Shown here: one piece after another, positions 1 through 12,263 of the stretch
Layout of the letters: the number at the start of each line of letters is the position of its first letter
How positions within the stretch are numbered: the stretch's first letter is position 1
Source: Paramecium pentaurelia
Lineage: Eukaryota; Ciliophora; Oligohymenophorea; Peniculida; Parameciidae
DNA: 64,000 nucleotides
Assembly (NCBI GenBank): GCA_905183005.1
Contig: CAJJDO010000073.1
Location: forward strand, 372,001 to 436,000
Direction of reading: 5' to 3'
Program-made: the position numbers and the translations under genes
The notes under the pieces: model-generated
Databases searched by the model: none
Told to the model about the DNA's origin: nothing
Seen by the model: only the letters and a program-made list of their open reading frames with translations

Positions 1-980
1 GATTCAGTGTAAATTGGATAAGTAATGCCAGCTTTTGGAGTTGGTCAATGTATTGAGAGTAAAGCCAAGAATTGGAATCAAGGTAATTTAAATTTTGTTA
101 AGTATTGTTTAGGACAATTAGTTTTTGGAGTATTAGAATGTGCTTAGTATTGTGTGAGAAAGGTTAATAAACTATTTAAGGTACCATCTTTTGTAGAGAT
201 TGGTGATCCAATAATTCCTTTGACTTTGTCAATGTAAATGAATTGAATTAAAATATTAGTTATGGTGTGACAGGTTTGACTGCTCTGAATGCTATGAAAC
301 AAATACCAGAATAGAATAGACCAATAAAGGAGAAAAATAAGACTTTGTGTGTCTCTTCTGCAGCTGGTTCAACAGGATCAGTAGTTTGCTAAATAGCAAA
401 GAAAATGGGATATAGAGTTGTGGGTATAGTAAGTAGTTAGGAGAAGGTTGAATTCTTAAAAGAATTGGGAGTTGATGAATGTGTTACATATAATTAGTGT
501 AAGCAAAATGAGGAAATAAATGTGAAGTAAATATTTAATTAATAATCAATTAGTGAATTAACAAAATTAATTAAATCTCATGCATCTTAAGGAATAGATG
601 TTTACTATGATAATGCAGGAGAAGAAATCTTAGATGCAGTTATACCAGTAATAAATAAGAATGGATATGTATTATTATGTGGAGCTACATCTACTTATAA
701 TTCATGGAAATAGAGATGTGGTTTATAGAATTTGGCAAAGGCTATTTAGAATTCAATTAAATTTGAGGGGATAATGTTTTTGAATGAGAAATAAAAAATG
801 TATGATGGATTTGCTGAGATGGTAGAAATGGTTAATGAAGGATCAATAAAACATTAAGAAGAAATATTGTTAGGCATAGAATAATTTATTATTGGATTAT
901 AGAATGTTTTCTTAGGAAAGAATAAGGGGAAAACAATCATTCAAATTTATGATAATTAATTATAGTAGGCTAAATTATGA
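1..980 (+). CDS. Zinc-free MDR reductase (prostaglandin/alkenal reductase-like), 5' partial
   Basis: NAD(P)H-dependent medium-chain reductase of the quinone oxidoreductase / alkenal double-bond reductase kind. The frame is open from base 1, so the N-terminal GroES-like half is cut by the window edge. A 26-bp intron (234-259) joins the stretch ending LSI to YGVTGLTAL. The Rossmann motif SSAAGSTGSV follows. A YDNAGEEILD stretch matches the YDNVGG signature of the prostaglandin reductase branch. The gene ends AKL-TGA with 317 residues present, close to the usual 330-350. The substrate is inferred only at family level. It converges on the AGC kinase with 25 bp between stops. Confidence 0.85.
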
Positions 981-1005
981 TAAATGCCATTGTATAAATA
1001 AACAA

Positions 1006-2680
1006 TCATTCTTTTTTGTAATTGAGTCCATAAAATTCCTAATCAAATTTTTTAAGTGCTTATGTATTTGTAGTTTAATTCTGATCTTCTTCTATTTCTA
1101 AAAATGTTAAAAAATTAATTGATTACTTTCATCTAGAATTTATGGATTGAAATTAGATAAATCTGTGGCTGATTACAAATCTGGTATAATAGGAGCTTAA
1201 ATCTAATATTAATATTTAATAAGTACTTCTTTTTAGAGTAATCTTTAGAAATCCATCTTTTTAAACCAAGGATGCTTTTTGATTTCTTCTGCATCACCTT
1301 TATTACCCAATCTTTCATTAGGTTTCTTCTTTAATAAAGCTGTTAATAGATTTTTACAATCAAAAGACAAATTAATTGTTGATGGGAATTTCAATTCAGA
1401 TTCTACTATATTTCTAAACATTTAATTTCTATTTTCTGAAAAGAAAGGGGTTCTTCCACATAACATTTCAAATCTTAAATATATCAATTGATATACATAA
1501 GTATGCCTAAACACCACCAATCAGCAGTGAAGGCATGTCCTTATTGAGTAATTACCTCAGGGGCTAAATATTCAGGAGTTCCAACAATTGATTAAGTAAC
1601 CTATCCTTTTGATAAAAACTTAGCCAATCCATAATCTGTTAAAGCTACATAGCCTTTTTCATCCATCAAAATATTTTCTGGTTTTAAATCTCTATATATA
1701 ATTCCTTATTTATGGAGATATTCTAAAGCCAACAATACTTAAGATGAATAGAATAATGCATAATCTTCATTAAATTTATTAACCTTTTATAGATGGGTAT
1801 ACAATTCTCCTCCTCTAATGTATACATTAATATTTATACATCATAAATTTCATAACAAAATAAACACACTCCTATGTGATAAATGCATATTCTAAAGAAA
1901 CAAGAAATGGATGTTATGTTTATTCTAAGATTTTTCTTTCTGTTTTTAAATATTCAATATGATCTCTTGAGATAATATCCTCTTTACGTAAACTCTTTAT
2001 AGCAAATATTTCTTTTGTATCTTTCTTTTCACATAACATTACTTTTCCAAATGCACCTCTTCCCAACATCTTTATTAATGTAAAATCTTCTATACTAATC
2101 TCTTAAGTGTTAGATTTTTAATAGATTGTTTATACATTCCCTCTAGCTGCTTACATTGCAATTTTCACATCATCCACAGTCATTTCTGCTCCTTATTTTG
2201 GAAGTTATCTACGAATGTTCTTCTTAATATCATAATTAGTTGTTGTATATTAACTTAAATTCATTTCTTCAATGAAATGACATCGTATTTTTTTTAGATT
2301 ATGTTTTACATACACTTCACATAAGGTTTGTATAATTAATGACAATCTATATAATATTAGAAGTTTCTTACTAATCATCTACTTAATATCGTTGATCATA
2401 TTCAGTTGGTATATGTAATATGAATTCCTTTACTATTTTAGAAATAGTGATCGAAGTTATTGCAGATAATGGTATTTTTCTCTTTATCCTTGATCTGTAT
2501 ATTTAATTCAATTTCATTACTTATTTACTAAACTTTAAAAAAAGCCTTTAACACCTTTTCCTTCTGATGGTGAAATGTTATACACATTCTTATTTGTGAT
2601 TACCTATTAATATAAGCAATATCAAGTACAATAACTCTTGGTAACTTTTTGTTTTATCCTGTAAATTTTATCACCTTCAT
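1006..2680 (-). CDS. AGC-family Ser/Thr protein kinase with PH-like N-terminus
   Basis: 506 aa after removing six introns (1098-1126, 1474-1496, 1815-1839, 2347-2371, 2495-2520, 2604-2629). N-terminal ~120 residues are PH-like (YNISPSEG, KRKIPLSAI, EYDQRY). The kinase domain follows: glycine loop GRGAFGKV, catalytic loop YRDLKPEN, activation segment VGTPEYLAPE, and the AGC tail with RLGNKGDAEEIKKHPWF and a hydrophobic motif FYGLNY near the end. The metal-binding DFG is DYG here, a mild variant. In ciliates such PH-AGC kinases are SGK/PKA-like signalling enzymes. The start is the first ATG in frame. It diverges from the tRNA gene. Confidence 0.9.
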
Positions 2681-2832
2681 TGTAAGTACTATTGTTTCAC
2701 CTCCTTCCAATTACTCTCGTAACTTTTTGTCATTCATCACCTACTCATAATCCATATTTAATAATATATTTAATAAGATTAACAACTTTCCATTCTATCT
2801 TCCTCTTTACCCCCTCTAATTTCATACTCAAT

Positions 2833-2840
2833 AAAAAAAA
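2833..2840 (-). terminator. Pol III terminator of tRNA-Thr
   Basis: A run of eight A on the plus strand, read as T8 on the minus strand, lies directly after the 3' end of the tRNA. This is the standard RNA polymerase III stop. Confidence 0.75.
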
Positions 2841-2841
2841 T

Positions 2842-2914
2842 AGCCAGTTGGGGGAATTGAACACCCGACCCTTTGCTTACGAGGCAAATGCTCTAACCAC
2901 TGAGCTAAACCGGC
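2842..2914 (-). tRNA. tRNA-Thr (anticodon CGU)
   Basis: A complete 73-nt cloverleaf can be folded by eye. The acceptor is GCCGGTT/AACTGGC with one G-T pair. The D-arm holds TAGCTCAGTGG and the anticodon stem TTTGC/GCAAA encloses the loop CTCGTAA. The T-arm is GGGTGTTCAATTCCCCC. The anticodon CGT reads the codon ACG (Thr). No intron; CCA is not encoded. Confidence 0.93.
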
Positions 2915-3322
2915 ATCATTAAATTCTACCTTTCCAACTTATATAAATCTCTTTTCTTGATTAATTAAATACATCTCTATTTTTAATTTGCCATTTCTCT
3001 TATATGCATTAAACTAGCAATTAATTTAATTTAACTTATACAATAGACTATAATAGATAGAATATATTATTTCATTCATTCCATTACTTATTTCAAATTG
3101 AATTATTGAATTTTTATCAATAAATGTTTCAACAAATATGAATTTATTGATTAATTTATTATTAGAAGTCTTTGAACATTATGATAATTATTCTACTATA
3201 ATATTTAAGATATAATTTATTATTAATTAATATGAATGATTAGAATTAATAATATTCTTAAAATCTTGATTCATCTCATTATATTAATTAATTTTTTAAA
3301 GTTCATTTTTCAATTAAATCGA
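2915..3322. other. Intergenic, AT-rich
   Basis: Contains the upstream side of the tRNA and of the HSF gene. I see no open frame with protein-like content and no RNA gene. Confidence 0.5.
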
Positions 3323-4034
3323 ATGGGGAAACCTAAAATATTAATAAAAAATTTGTATGAAATTTTATAGGTAACTTTAAAACACCTAAAAGATAGTCAG
3401 AAAAATTTGATTGTATTAGATGGACAGATAATGGAAGGGCTTTTATAATTGTTGATCCTGAAGAATTTTAGAAGTCGATTATGCCAGAATATTTTTATTC
3501 AACACAAATAAAATCACTTTATCGATAACTCAATTCATATGGATTTAAAATGAGAAGTTTAGAAATTAATTAAAAAATGTTTTCACATAAATGGTTTATC
3601 TAAGGAAATATGTATTTAGTACCTATATATTTTAAAGATCTTCTCTTTATAAGGTAGAAAGATAGAGAACAAAAAGTATAGCTCATTTAGACAAAGAAAA
3701 GGATTCAATTGTTATTATGAGAGAAGAAATGAAACAGTTAAAAGAAGAATTAGAAACCTTATAAAGTCAATAAAATTCTATACTAAAATAAATTAGAATT
3801 CATTCCATAATATAGACTTACATTTGTAAAAACATAAAAAAGATATGTGATGAATAAAAGAAGTTCAATTTAGAAAGAGAATAGGAAACAAGACTAGTAA
3901 TATATTTCACATCAATGTTCGAAATATTTAAAGGCTTTCAATTTGAAATTGCCTCTAATATAATCCTACAATTAAAAGATATTGGAGGACCATAAACTCC
4001 TTCCTTTTCTCCAATGATATTTCCATATATGTGA
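3323..4034 (+). CDS. Heat-shock-factor-type (HSF) transcription factor
   Basis: 219 aa with two 26-bp introns (3371-3396, 3612-3637). The N-terminal ~100 residues form an HSF winged-helix DNA-binding domain: KNLYEIL, CIRWTDNGRAFII, then SLYRQLNSYGFK, which matches the recognition-helix signature RQLN.YGF, and KWFIQGN. A charged coiled coil (residues ~115-170; REEMKQLKEELETL) would serve for oligomerisation. The protein is short for an HSF (often 300-500 aa) and has no clear activation domain. Two more HSF-type genes lie at 34.2-35.4 kb. The target genes are unknown. Confidence 0.85.
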
Positions 4035-4526
4035 TTAGTAACAAATAAATTATTATTTTTATTTTCAATCTATTATCCTTATTTAATCTATTCTATAAAT
4101 TTAACTTTAATATAAAACATATAATTATTCTGATTCATCCAAAAAATATTATTTTGATTTTTCTTTAATTTTACTATTTTTTTATTTTTTAAATATATAA
4201 ATAATCCTATTAAAATAGATAAACATATTAAAAGATTCATAAACTTATTTAGTGTTTTAAAATAATTAAGTTTTTTAAATTCATTATTCTTAGATTATAA
4301 AATATATTACAGTATAATATGTTATTAATAAATTATTTCTTAATATCTTTGGCGAAATCCTAGAATATTATCTTTGAAATATAAATAGTTTTCATTATTT
4401 ATTATTTGATCATAAAAAAATTTTGATTTTAAATTAAATAATACCATATAAGCTATCCTATAACTTTTTTATAAAAATTATTTCTATGTATTAATATGTT
4501 AGAATAATTTATTTGATAAAATTAAA
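4035..4526. other. Intergenic, very AT-rich
   Basis: About 490 bp between two genes on the same strand, with frequent TGA in all frames. Nothing gene-like seen. Confidence 0.5.
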
Positions 4527-5507
4527 ATGCAAGATTAAAGATATCAATATTTAATAGGGAAATATCATTTCTAATTGGAATAGTTTAACTTCAATAAGGC
4601 TTTTGTTAAAAGGTGTTTAGTATCAAAGGATTAAAGATTTGTTGCAATAAGTGTTAGAGGATGTTATGATAATAATTTAGAGAAAAAAAATTATCATTAT
4701 TACTATCAAATTTGGAGTTTAGAAGAAAGAAAATGCATAAAAACTTATCAAATAATTTTATGTTCACCTATATCCTAATTCATGTGTGGGTTTTCCGAAT
4801 GTTCTTAATATTTTGTAAGTTTTAATTGCAATTGTGAAATGACAATAGTTCATTTGGAAGCATAAAAAGAATGCTTTACAGTCAGTTTACCTGGACATTA
4901 AGTTATAGATAAATTAATGATTAAATAAGGTTTAGTATTTATTATTGTAGAGCAACTAATATATGTTTATAGTTTAGTTGATGGTACACCAATATAAAAA
5001 ATAGAACTTGATTTCAAATAAGAGAATTTTTTGCCATTAGATGCATTAAAATTTCTGGTTTCAAATAATTAAAGAAAATCTGTATAAATTTGGTAAAGGA
5101 TAGATAAGGGAATAAAAAAATAAAAAGAAATATTCCCAAAAAATAGATATGATGAATTATTTGATTTTGAGAATAGGATAATTATTGGATAATAATAAAT
5201 GTGTATACATTTACTTTCGCCTAGCAAATTATAAATTATAAGGAAAATTACAATAGAATATTAATTCTATAATATTATTATTGATCATAATATTTCTATA
5301 TTAAATATTTATAGAAGTTTATGTCCAGAACAGAAAAAACTTGTTTATTTTAATTGTTTTCCTGAGATCTAAACTTTTGAGTCCAATCATCATAATGAAG
5401 TAGATTATACCTTTGAAAATATGTATTTTTATTCAGGGATTGTTGTTGGATGGGATTATGATAATCCAAATAAAGTAGGATTTATGATATATAAATTTTC
5501 AAATTGA
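4527..5507 (+). CDS. Hypothetical protein, possibly beta-propeller (WD-like)
   Basis: Intronless, 326 aa, with clean Gln use of TAA/TAG. No domain is identified with certainty. Short alternating hydrophobic strands recur about every 40 residues (KRCLVSKDQRFVAISVRG, YYQIWSLEERKCIKTYQ, YVYSLVDGTPIQKIELD), the rhythm of WD40-type blades. GH and WD dipeptides are mostly missing. No signal peptide or membrane segment is visible. A structure prediction would settle the fold. Confidence 0.6.
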
Positions 5508-5560
5508 TAAATTTATGAAATTAAATAATAAATTGATATAAATCATAATGTTTTAATATA

Positions 5561-6307
5561 TCAAAATAATGATTTAGGAGGGGTTTTATTAACTAAATCT
5601 ACTATAAATTTCATATGATTTGTCACATTTTGTAATGGCAATACTGCTTTCTTACTATTATTGTTAGAATTAACTGTTGTACTTGCCATTGATTTATTTG
5701 GTTTATGATATGATATTTTTTAGTTTTATCGAAGAGGTGTTATTATTTAAGTAGAAATTCGTTATTCAATTCTTTGAGGTGTTCTTGATGTTGATATTAT
5801 TCGAGGTGTGTATTACTATTTTAGATTTGGAGATATAGAGCGTTCTGGTGTTTTGTTTTGACATGCTAATTTAATTGAATTTGCATTAATTTAAGGACAG
5901 AAGGGAGTCTTTTTTAATTCTTCAATCAAATGATGTTAATCTTTGATTTATTTATTAATTTGACTCTTTTAGCATCTTTAAAGTAATGAGGAATTCTAAT
6001 CTGAAATAATTTGTTGTGATTTCTTATTAATTTTTGGTTTGAATGTTAAACCTTTTAATTCTTCCTACTATTTTTCTTATTTCATTATATGAATTTATTC
6101 ATTCTTTCTCTCAATCCAATAATCAACTTCTTATAGAAATTAATCGACTCTTCGATGTTCTCTATCCTTATGAATATTTGGTCTAAATGAATATTTGCTA
6201 CATTCTTATTCTTCATTATATTCTTTCTATCTTTTTAATTCTGCAATTTTCTCTTGTTTTTCCTTCATCAAATATTGGGCACGTTAATAAATAGGTATAT
6301 GATTCAT
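5561..6307 (-). CDS. Charged coiled-coil protein with FKPKI motif
   Basis: Intronless, 248 aa. The first half is highly charged and helical (MKEKQEKIAELKRQ, EYNEEQE) and includes FRPNIHKDREHRR and, later, GLTFKPKINKKSQQ. This F-x-P-x-I motif between coiled-coil segments is common in ciliate cytoskeletal proteins. The C-terminal third is Ser/Thr/Arg/Pro-rich (RSISPNLKQQ, SRTPQRIEQR) and looks disordered and phosphorylatable. Function unknown. It is convergent with the preceding gene, 53 bp apart. Confidence 0.65.
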
Positions 6308-6630
6308 CTTATTAATATACTTTGTTAACGAATATATTGTTATTTTGTAAAATAAACTTAATTATCAAAAAAATAAAGAAATCTTATTAATATATATATA
6401 TTCATTAATTAGAAGTTGAATTGTTTTTTAAGATATATAATTTTAAATATAAAATATAATGTTATTCATTTAGGATATTGTGATTATTATAATATATTAT
6501 AAATTATAAAGGATAAATGCATATTATCAAAAGATTATGATTAAAAGAATTTATTATTAATATATGAAGTAGTTTTATAATTATTCTAGTTAATTAATAT
6601 TAAAATCTGTTAAAAATATAGTTGTTAATA
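6308..6630. other. Intergenic between divergent genes
   Basis: 323 bp of AT-rich DNA that must carry both the promoter of the coiled-coil gene (minus) and that of the PLK4-like gene (plus). No specific element recognised. Confidence 0.45.
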
Positions 6631-8420
6631 ATGAAATCAGATTCTTTGGCAGTAAGTGCTTATATTACTATTAGGTGAGAATTACCAAATTAAGAACCCA
6701 ATAGGTAGAGGGGCTGGTAGTTTTGTGTGCAAGATTGTAAACCGATTAAGTAAAGTGGAAATGGCTGCTAAGATTATTTAGAAAACATCTTCGAACTCAC
6801 ACAAAATATAGAATGAAGTAATGATACATTCTGAATTGCATCATAAAAATATTGTTAATTTAATAGATGTTTTTGAGGATGCTGATAATAGTTATCTCAT
6901 AATGGAATTATGTGATTAAGACATATATTAATTAATTAAGAAAGGATAATTTAATGAATAATAAATACGTTTTTATGGTAAATAATTAGCAGAAGGTCTA
7001 TAATATTTGCATTCTCATAATATTATTCATAGAGATATTAAATTAGGAAATATTCTAATCTAAAATGATATTCTAAAAATTGCTGATTTTGGATTAGCTG
7101 TAAAATTGAATGATGATGAAGAGGAACGAAATACTCTTTGTGGTACTCCAAATTATATAAGTCCAGAAATTATAAATTAATAACCATATGGAAAAAAAGT
7201 TGATTTATGGAGTATGGGTTGTTGTTTATTTGCAATGGCAACTGGTCGTGGTCCATTTGAAGAAAAGAATGCAGCTTTGGGAGATGTTTTGAGAAAAGTT
7301 AAATAAGGTGATTTTGAACTTCCTACAAATTTTACTGAAATTTTTAAAGACTTAATAATGAACTTATTAAATCTTGATGCTGATTAGAGATATTCTATTG
7401 ATAAAATAATTAAACATCCCTTTTTTGTAGATACTATACCTCCAAGAATTTAAAGTAGAAACTAATCTAGTTCTTAGATCAAATAACTTTTAGATTTGAG
7501 TCCATTTGTTAAATAATAGCATAGATCTACTTGTTCTATGATTGGATTAGATAAATAATAAGTAGTAGCTTAGTTTTTATAGAAATAATAGTTATTGGGA
7601 GGTAAGAAACTTCTTTTTGGTTTAACAACTAATGGAAAAATAGCACTTAAATAAAATTATCATCTTGATAATGTACCTAGATTCTTTTTACCATAAGAAT
7701 CACATTCTAATAATACAAGTTGCAATCATCATAATAAAGAAAATATAAATAAAGAAAACATAAATAAAGAGAATATTAGAGAAAATAGTGTTAAAATTAA
7801 TAAATAAAATTCTTCAACTTTGTGTATTTTTAATGAATCTCCAATAAAATTAGGTGATTTAAAATCTTGTAAATTATAAACAAAAAATGGATTATTATAA
7901 ATTCATGAAGATGGAAGATTTGAAATGGATGTTAGTAATAAAGATTTGAATTTTATAATCTAAAAAAATGGATAAGAAGTAATATCTTTTAATAATAAAT
8001 TTAATAGATTATAGTATAAAAAAAGGGTTAAAAGTCCAAATAATATTAATTAAATGAATTACCATAAAAATTATAGAAATTTTATACTTATTCTAAATAA
8101 GTTTGTAATGCAATTAGAGAGAAAAATTAGAAATAAAAACTTAATAATGAACATGGCAATTTTGCTTTAAAAAATACAAAATTAGGTTAATGTTATGAAG
8201 GATATATTGCATAATCAAAAATTAAAGTAAAATTATTATTAAACTTTAGATACAACATATATTAAATTCAGACTCAATAAAATTATAATTTCATAATGGG
8301 AATACAAAAATTGTAAATATTAATGATTTCTAATAACTCTCAACATAAGCTAAAATGGATCCAAATGAAGTATACTCTATTAAAATTGCCCTCAAATATT
8401 TACCTTAATGTTAGTAATGA
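6631..8420 (+). CDS. Polo-like kinase 4 (SAK)-type kinase
   Basis: 569 aa; introns 6652-6679, 7979-8007 and 8227-8249. The kinase domain starts almost at the N-terminus (NPIGRGAGSF), with HRDIKLGN, DFGLA, LCGTPNYISPE and VDLWSMGCCLFAM, as in PLK4/SAK. A long Gln/Asn linker follows. The C-terminal ~150 residues (FYTYSKQVCNAIRE, LNSDSIKLQFHNG) resemble a polo-box. In animals PLK4 controls centriole and basal-body duplication; a basal-body role here is inference. The first intron ends GTGAG|AAT instead of the common TAG, so its 3' border is the least certain part of the model. Confidence 0.82.
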
Positions 8421-8921
8421 TAGTTAAAAATTTATTTATTTATTTTATTATATTTAAATAATAATAATCCATAAAGTTTAATTTTACTTTTTCAGTTATA
8501 TTATGTGTTAAAGAATGACAATAAATAACAATTAGTTTTATTAGTTTGTTTACCTAGTTTTGAGTTTATGCAAATATTTTATCAAATTAACTTATATAGA
8601 TGTAAATTTTAATTAAATATTCTTTATCTATTAAATTAATTCCCAGGAATTAAAATTGATATTAGTATATTTAAGTATGAAACTTAAAAGTTTGAGATTC
8701 TATGATCTGGTTTTAATTATTTCTTATTAAATTCATTTCAAAATATGACTATCTCAAATGTATTACCACTATTTATTTTTGATCATATAATTAAAATTTG
8801 AATTGTCTATATAACTTTTATTTTAGAATTAGTTAAATATGCTTATGACAATTCAAATTAATGAACAACTTTATAGACTTTACAAAAAATTTTAGGATAA
8901 AAGAATTAGAAAAATCATTAG
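8421..8921. other. Intergenic, AT-rich
   Basis: 500 bp between convergent genes, with scattered TGA in all frames. No supported feature. Confidence 0.5.
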
Positions 8922-9430
8922 TCATAATAATTATTCAACTAAATACTCAACAAACATTCGAGCATTCTGAAGTAATGTTGTTCGTGAAGTTATTTGAGAT
9001 ATGAGATCATCTTTTTCTGCACTCAACATATTACTAACATTTTTCTGTTGCTCACACAAAGTTTCCAATTATTCCTATGGAACACTTAAATGTTTGTAAT
9101 TTCTAAATTAATAATATAGTACTATCCTAAAATTTCCCATCTAAAGCGTAAATATTTATAATATCGATTTTTCACCATAGCCAATGTTTTTCCATGAAAA
9201 TGCCTATGAATCTTCTAAAATTTAGGTCCATTGTTAAACACTAACTATAAAATACGTTTATCTTCTTCTTATGAAAATTTTTGACCAGATTTCTTACTAC
9301 TAATACCATCTGAACCTCTTCTTTTTTTTCTATGATAATCATATTCGTTTTTCTTTTTTTACTTCTTTTGGATACAAATTTTATTAGGTGATCCATTTTA
9401 AGAGGATGCTTCTTAATTCTCCTACATCAT
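8922..9430 (-). CDS. Single-repeat Myb/SANT-like protein
   Basis: 162 aa; one 20-bp intron (9103-9122). A basic N-terminus (KKQKKKNEYDYHRKKRRGSD) precedes one Myb/SANT-like repeat: FSQEEDKRILQLVFNNGPKF, KIHRHFHGKTLAMVKNRYYKYLR. The first two aromatic helix residues vary from canonical Trp. The C-terminal ~55 residues are helical and leucine-rich (QLETLCEQQKNVSNMLSAEK), likely a dimerising coil. Probably a nuclear DNA-binding factor. The start is the first of two adjacent ATGs. Confidence 0.75.
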
Positions 9431-9955
9431 TATTACTTTCTACTATTTTAATTAATTACAATTCTTTTATAAAATTTTGAGTTATGTGCTTCTATTAATT
9501 TAAGTTTTATTCATATCTTTTCAATACAAAAGCGAAATCTATCAAATAAATATTTCATATCTACACTATTTTATTTAAATATGAATTATCTTAGCTAATA
9601 TAAAAATTTAGCAATTTATAAAAACGATAAATTTATAGTGTAAAAATATTGATATATTTCATTTTCATCAATTAAGAATCATCAATTAAGAAATTAGAGA
9701 TCATTTTATTCAAAAATATGTTAAGACTATTCCTCCATAATATAGCTATCAATAAAATACATTATAATGTAAAATTGACTTAATATTTAATAATTGTTGA
9801 TGTTATTTTTAGAACCTAATTATGATCCTCATAGTATTTTAAGAATAATTACTTTTATTATTTTAAATACAATTAGAAATAATCCAATCTTAATCATTAC
9901 AATATTATCTATTCTAATTAACAAAAAATGAAGAATTTATTATTTCAATTTTTTT
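9431..9955. other. Intergenic, AT-rich
   Basis: About 525 bp upstream of the Myb gene and downstream of the START relic. No open frame or RNA gene seen. Confidence 0.5.
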
Positions 9956-10640
9956 TCATTAATAAATTGATAAATATAATAATTTTAAATATAACATGTA
10001 TTAATGAAATTTATCATTTTTTTCCATTCTTTTATTTAATCCATAAATTTTTAGCCTTTCTATAACTTAATCTCGAACACTAGCTGCAAAATCAACAGCC
10101 TTTGATGTCAAATTACCTTTTAGATCATATAAATAACTTATGTTCACTTACACTTAGTTTAATAATTACTCCTTCTTTTTTTCTAATAGCCAACCTCCTA
10201 ACTTTAATTCAACTCAAACTTTTCCCTTAACAGTTGGTTTTGATGTTAATCCAATAGATTTACCTATCATCCATAATTTATTTCCATATCTGTGTCTCTT
10301 TTTAGAGAATGACAAAATCTCTTCCTGAAACCACTATAAAAAAATCCTAGAATCTTTAATAGAAGATTAATTAGTCATCTCTTATTTTTGATATTAGTTA
10401 AGCCTTAATTAATAGAAGTGTGAATGAATACTTTTTCACATAATTCATCAAATTGTTTAGCATTTTCTACTCAATTAATAACCTCCATAATTTAATCAAT
10501 TTTATATAGTAAAATACCTTCTCCTCTTTAGATATTAAATCCACTCGCTTTGAAATCATTATTGTCACTATGAGGTTCCAATATATTTTCAGGAGTGAGA
10601 GGTAGAATTTATTAGAATTATAGATGAAATATATTAATAA
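9956..10640 (-). pseudogene. START lipid-binding domain relic
   Basis: Translation of the minus strand gives START-domain pieces in order: EGILLYKIDQIMEVIN, KQFDELCEKVF, VSGRDFVILQKE, KLWMIGKSIG, and the C-terminal VELKLGGWLLE, YDLKGNLTSKAVDFAASV. They sit in at least three frames. In-frame TGA interrupts the first part twice (after VIN and after NKR) and the last part once (KGKV-TGA-VEL). No GT...AG intron of normal size repairs these breaks. This looks like a decaying copy left after gene or genome duplication. No start codon is clear. Confidence 0.75.
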
Positions 10641-10944
10641 TAAATTTTATACTGATTGAGCTCTAGAAAATATAATAAGAAATGTACAATCAGCTAATTA
10701 ATCATATTGTTAGATTTATTCGTCTGTGAATTACTCTTATTGAATCATATATTAAATAAAATTAATTGATACTTAACATTTTCTATATTTTAGAAATCTA
10801 AAATGTAATGATACTCTATATGAGTAACTCATTATCATTTTAATCTCAATTTGCAGCAATAATCAATATTGATTAGAAAATACTTGTAATCAATAATATT
10901 AAAATTTTTATTTATATATATTTTTTTTAATAGAAATCCAATAA
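10641..10944. other. Intergenic, AT-rich
   Basis: 304 bp between the START relic and the Zn-finger gene; includes a T-rich tract just before the gene start. No other feature seen. Confidence 0.45.
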
Positions 10945-12036
10945 ATGAATCCAGACTTTTAAATTCTTTAAGGAATCTACTAATTTTAATCACAGTTTTC
11001 CAAAATCATTAAGGGTTTATAAGATGAAGCTAATAAATACAATAAATGCTTTAATTAAGCATAAAAGGATATTTAGGATTTTTACAATAAATTATCATAA
11101 TCATCATAAAAGATGAATAAATAATAGATCAATAATGATTAGGAGTAATAGTAGTAGTGTGATAAATCTCTGAAGACTTTAAAAAACAAATATATAGAAT
11201 TATCAAAATAATTAAACATTTTTAATGAAAATTTTCTGTAATATTAAATGTAGAAATCAGAATTTGATAATTATTACTAATAAATTTAATTGTCATAAAT
11301 AGTTTAAGAGAGAAATACACCATTATAAACTTTCTCTTGGTTAATTACTTCTCCTTTATAATTAGATGTTGCTAAATAGTTAACATCTTAATTGAGTTCA
11401 ATAATTTAACAATAGAATTTATAGTTTAACAATAATGAATAATTAAGTAATTTTTTTTGTGAGCAAACCATTAATATTTAGAAATAAATTGAATAATTAG
11501 AATAATAAAAAATATTAAAAGCATAAATTGAATTATAAGAATAATAAAAATTAGCAGAAATTGAAGAACATAAAAGGTAATAATAGGAGATATAAAAATA
11601 AAAGGAAGAACTTGAGTAGAAAAATGATATTGATAATGAATAAATCGATAATTTTGAAAATCTTTCTGAAACAGAAGAATTAACATAATAATGTTAAGAA
11701 TGTGGATAAATAATTAAATTTAATAATTTCTTAACATAATGTTTGCATTATTATCATGAAGAATGCATAATTTAAAAAATCAAGGCAAATTATTAAAAAA
11801 GAAGTATTTATTGTTCTTGTAATACTTTGATAAATTCTAGAATGATCAAAGATGTATTAGAACACTCTAAAAAAGATCAAAATTAACTTAGTTTTGAGAC
11901 CTTCTAATATTATTAAATTAAATAATTATTAAAGAAAAGCAATAAAAATATTACAGAATGTAAATGTGGATTCCTGTACATATCTGAAAAAGAAGAATAA
12001 ATAGATATTTGTATAGAATGTGACAAATGTTTTTGA
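10945..12036 (+). CDS. Gln-rich coiled-coil protein with Cys/His zinc-binding C-terminus
   Basis: Intronless, 363 aa. Residues 1-240 are a long Gln-rich helical region (QLEQQKILKAQIELQEQQ). The C-terminal ~120 residues carry paired Cys/His ligands: CQECG, CLHYYHEEC, YCSC, then CKCGF and CIECDKC. This spacing recalls RING/IBR (RBR) ubiquitin-ligase modules, but the second module is short and the protein stops right after the last CxxC. An E3 role is possible, not shown. The very high Gln content comes mainly from TAA/TAG codons. Confidence 0.72.
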
Positions 12037-12263
12037 ATTTTATTTTTTAAGTATATAATAATAATGTATGTTATAAGTATTAGATCAATATATATTTATA
12101 TAATATATTTCAATTATTAAAAAATAATCAATTGAATTGCATAGTTTCATAAAATGAGAAACTCTTATCATAATCCAATAATATTTGACTTTGAATAAAG
12201 ATTTTTATATTATTGTTTTGATATTAATTATTTTAGAATATTAAAAAACCTATAATTATTTAA

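Noticed and set aside
2692..2922. Plus-strand 76-codon open frame
   Set aside because: It covers the antisense of the tRNA-Thr gene and its terminator; no protein-like feature.
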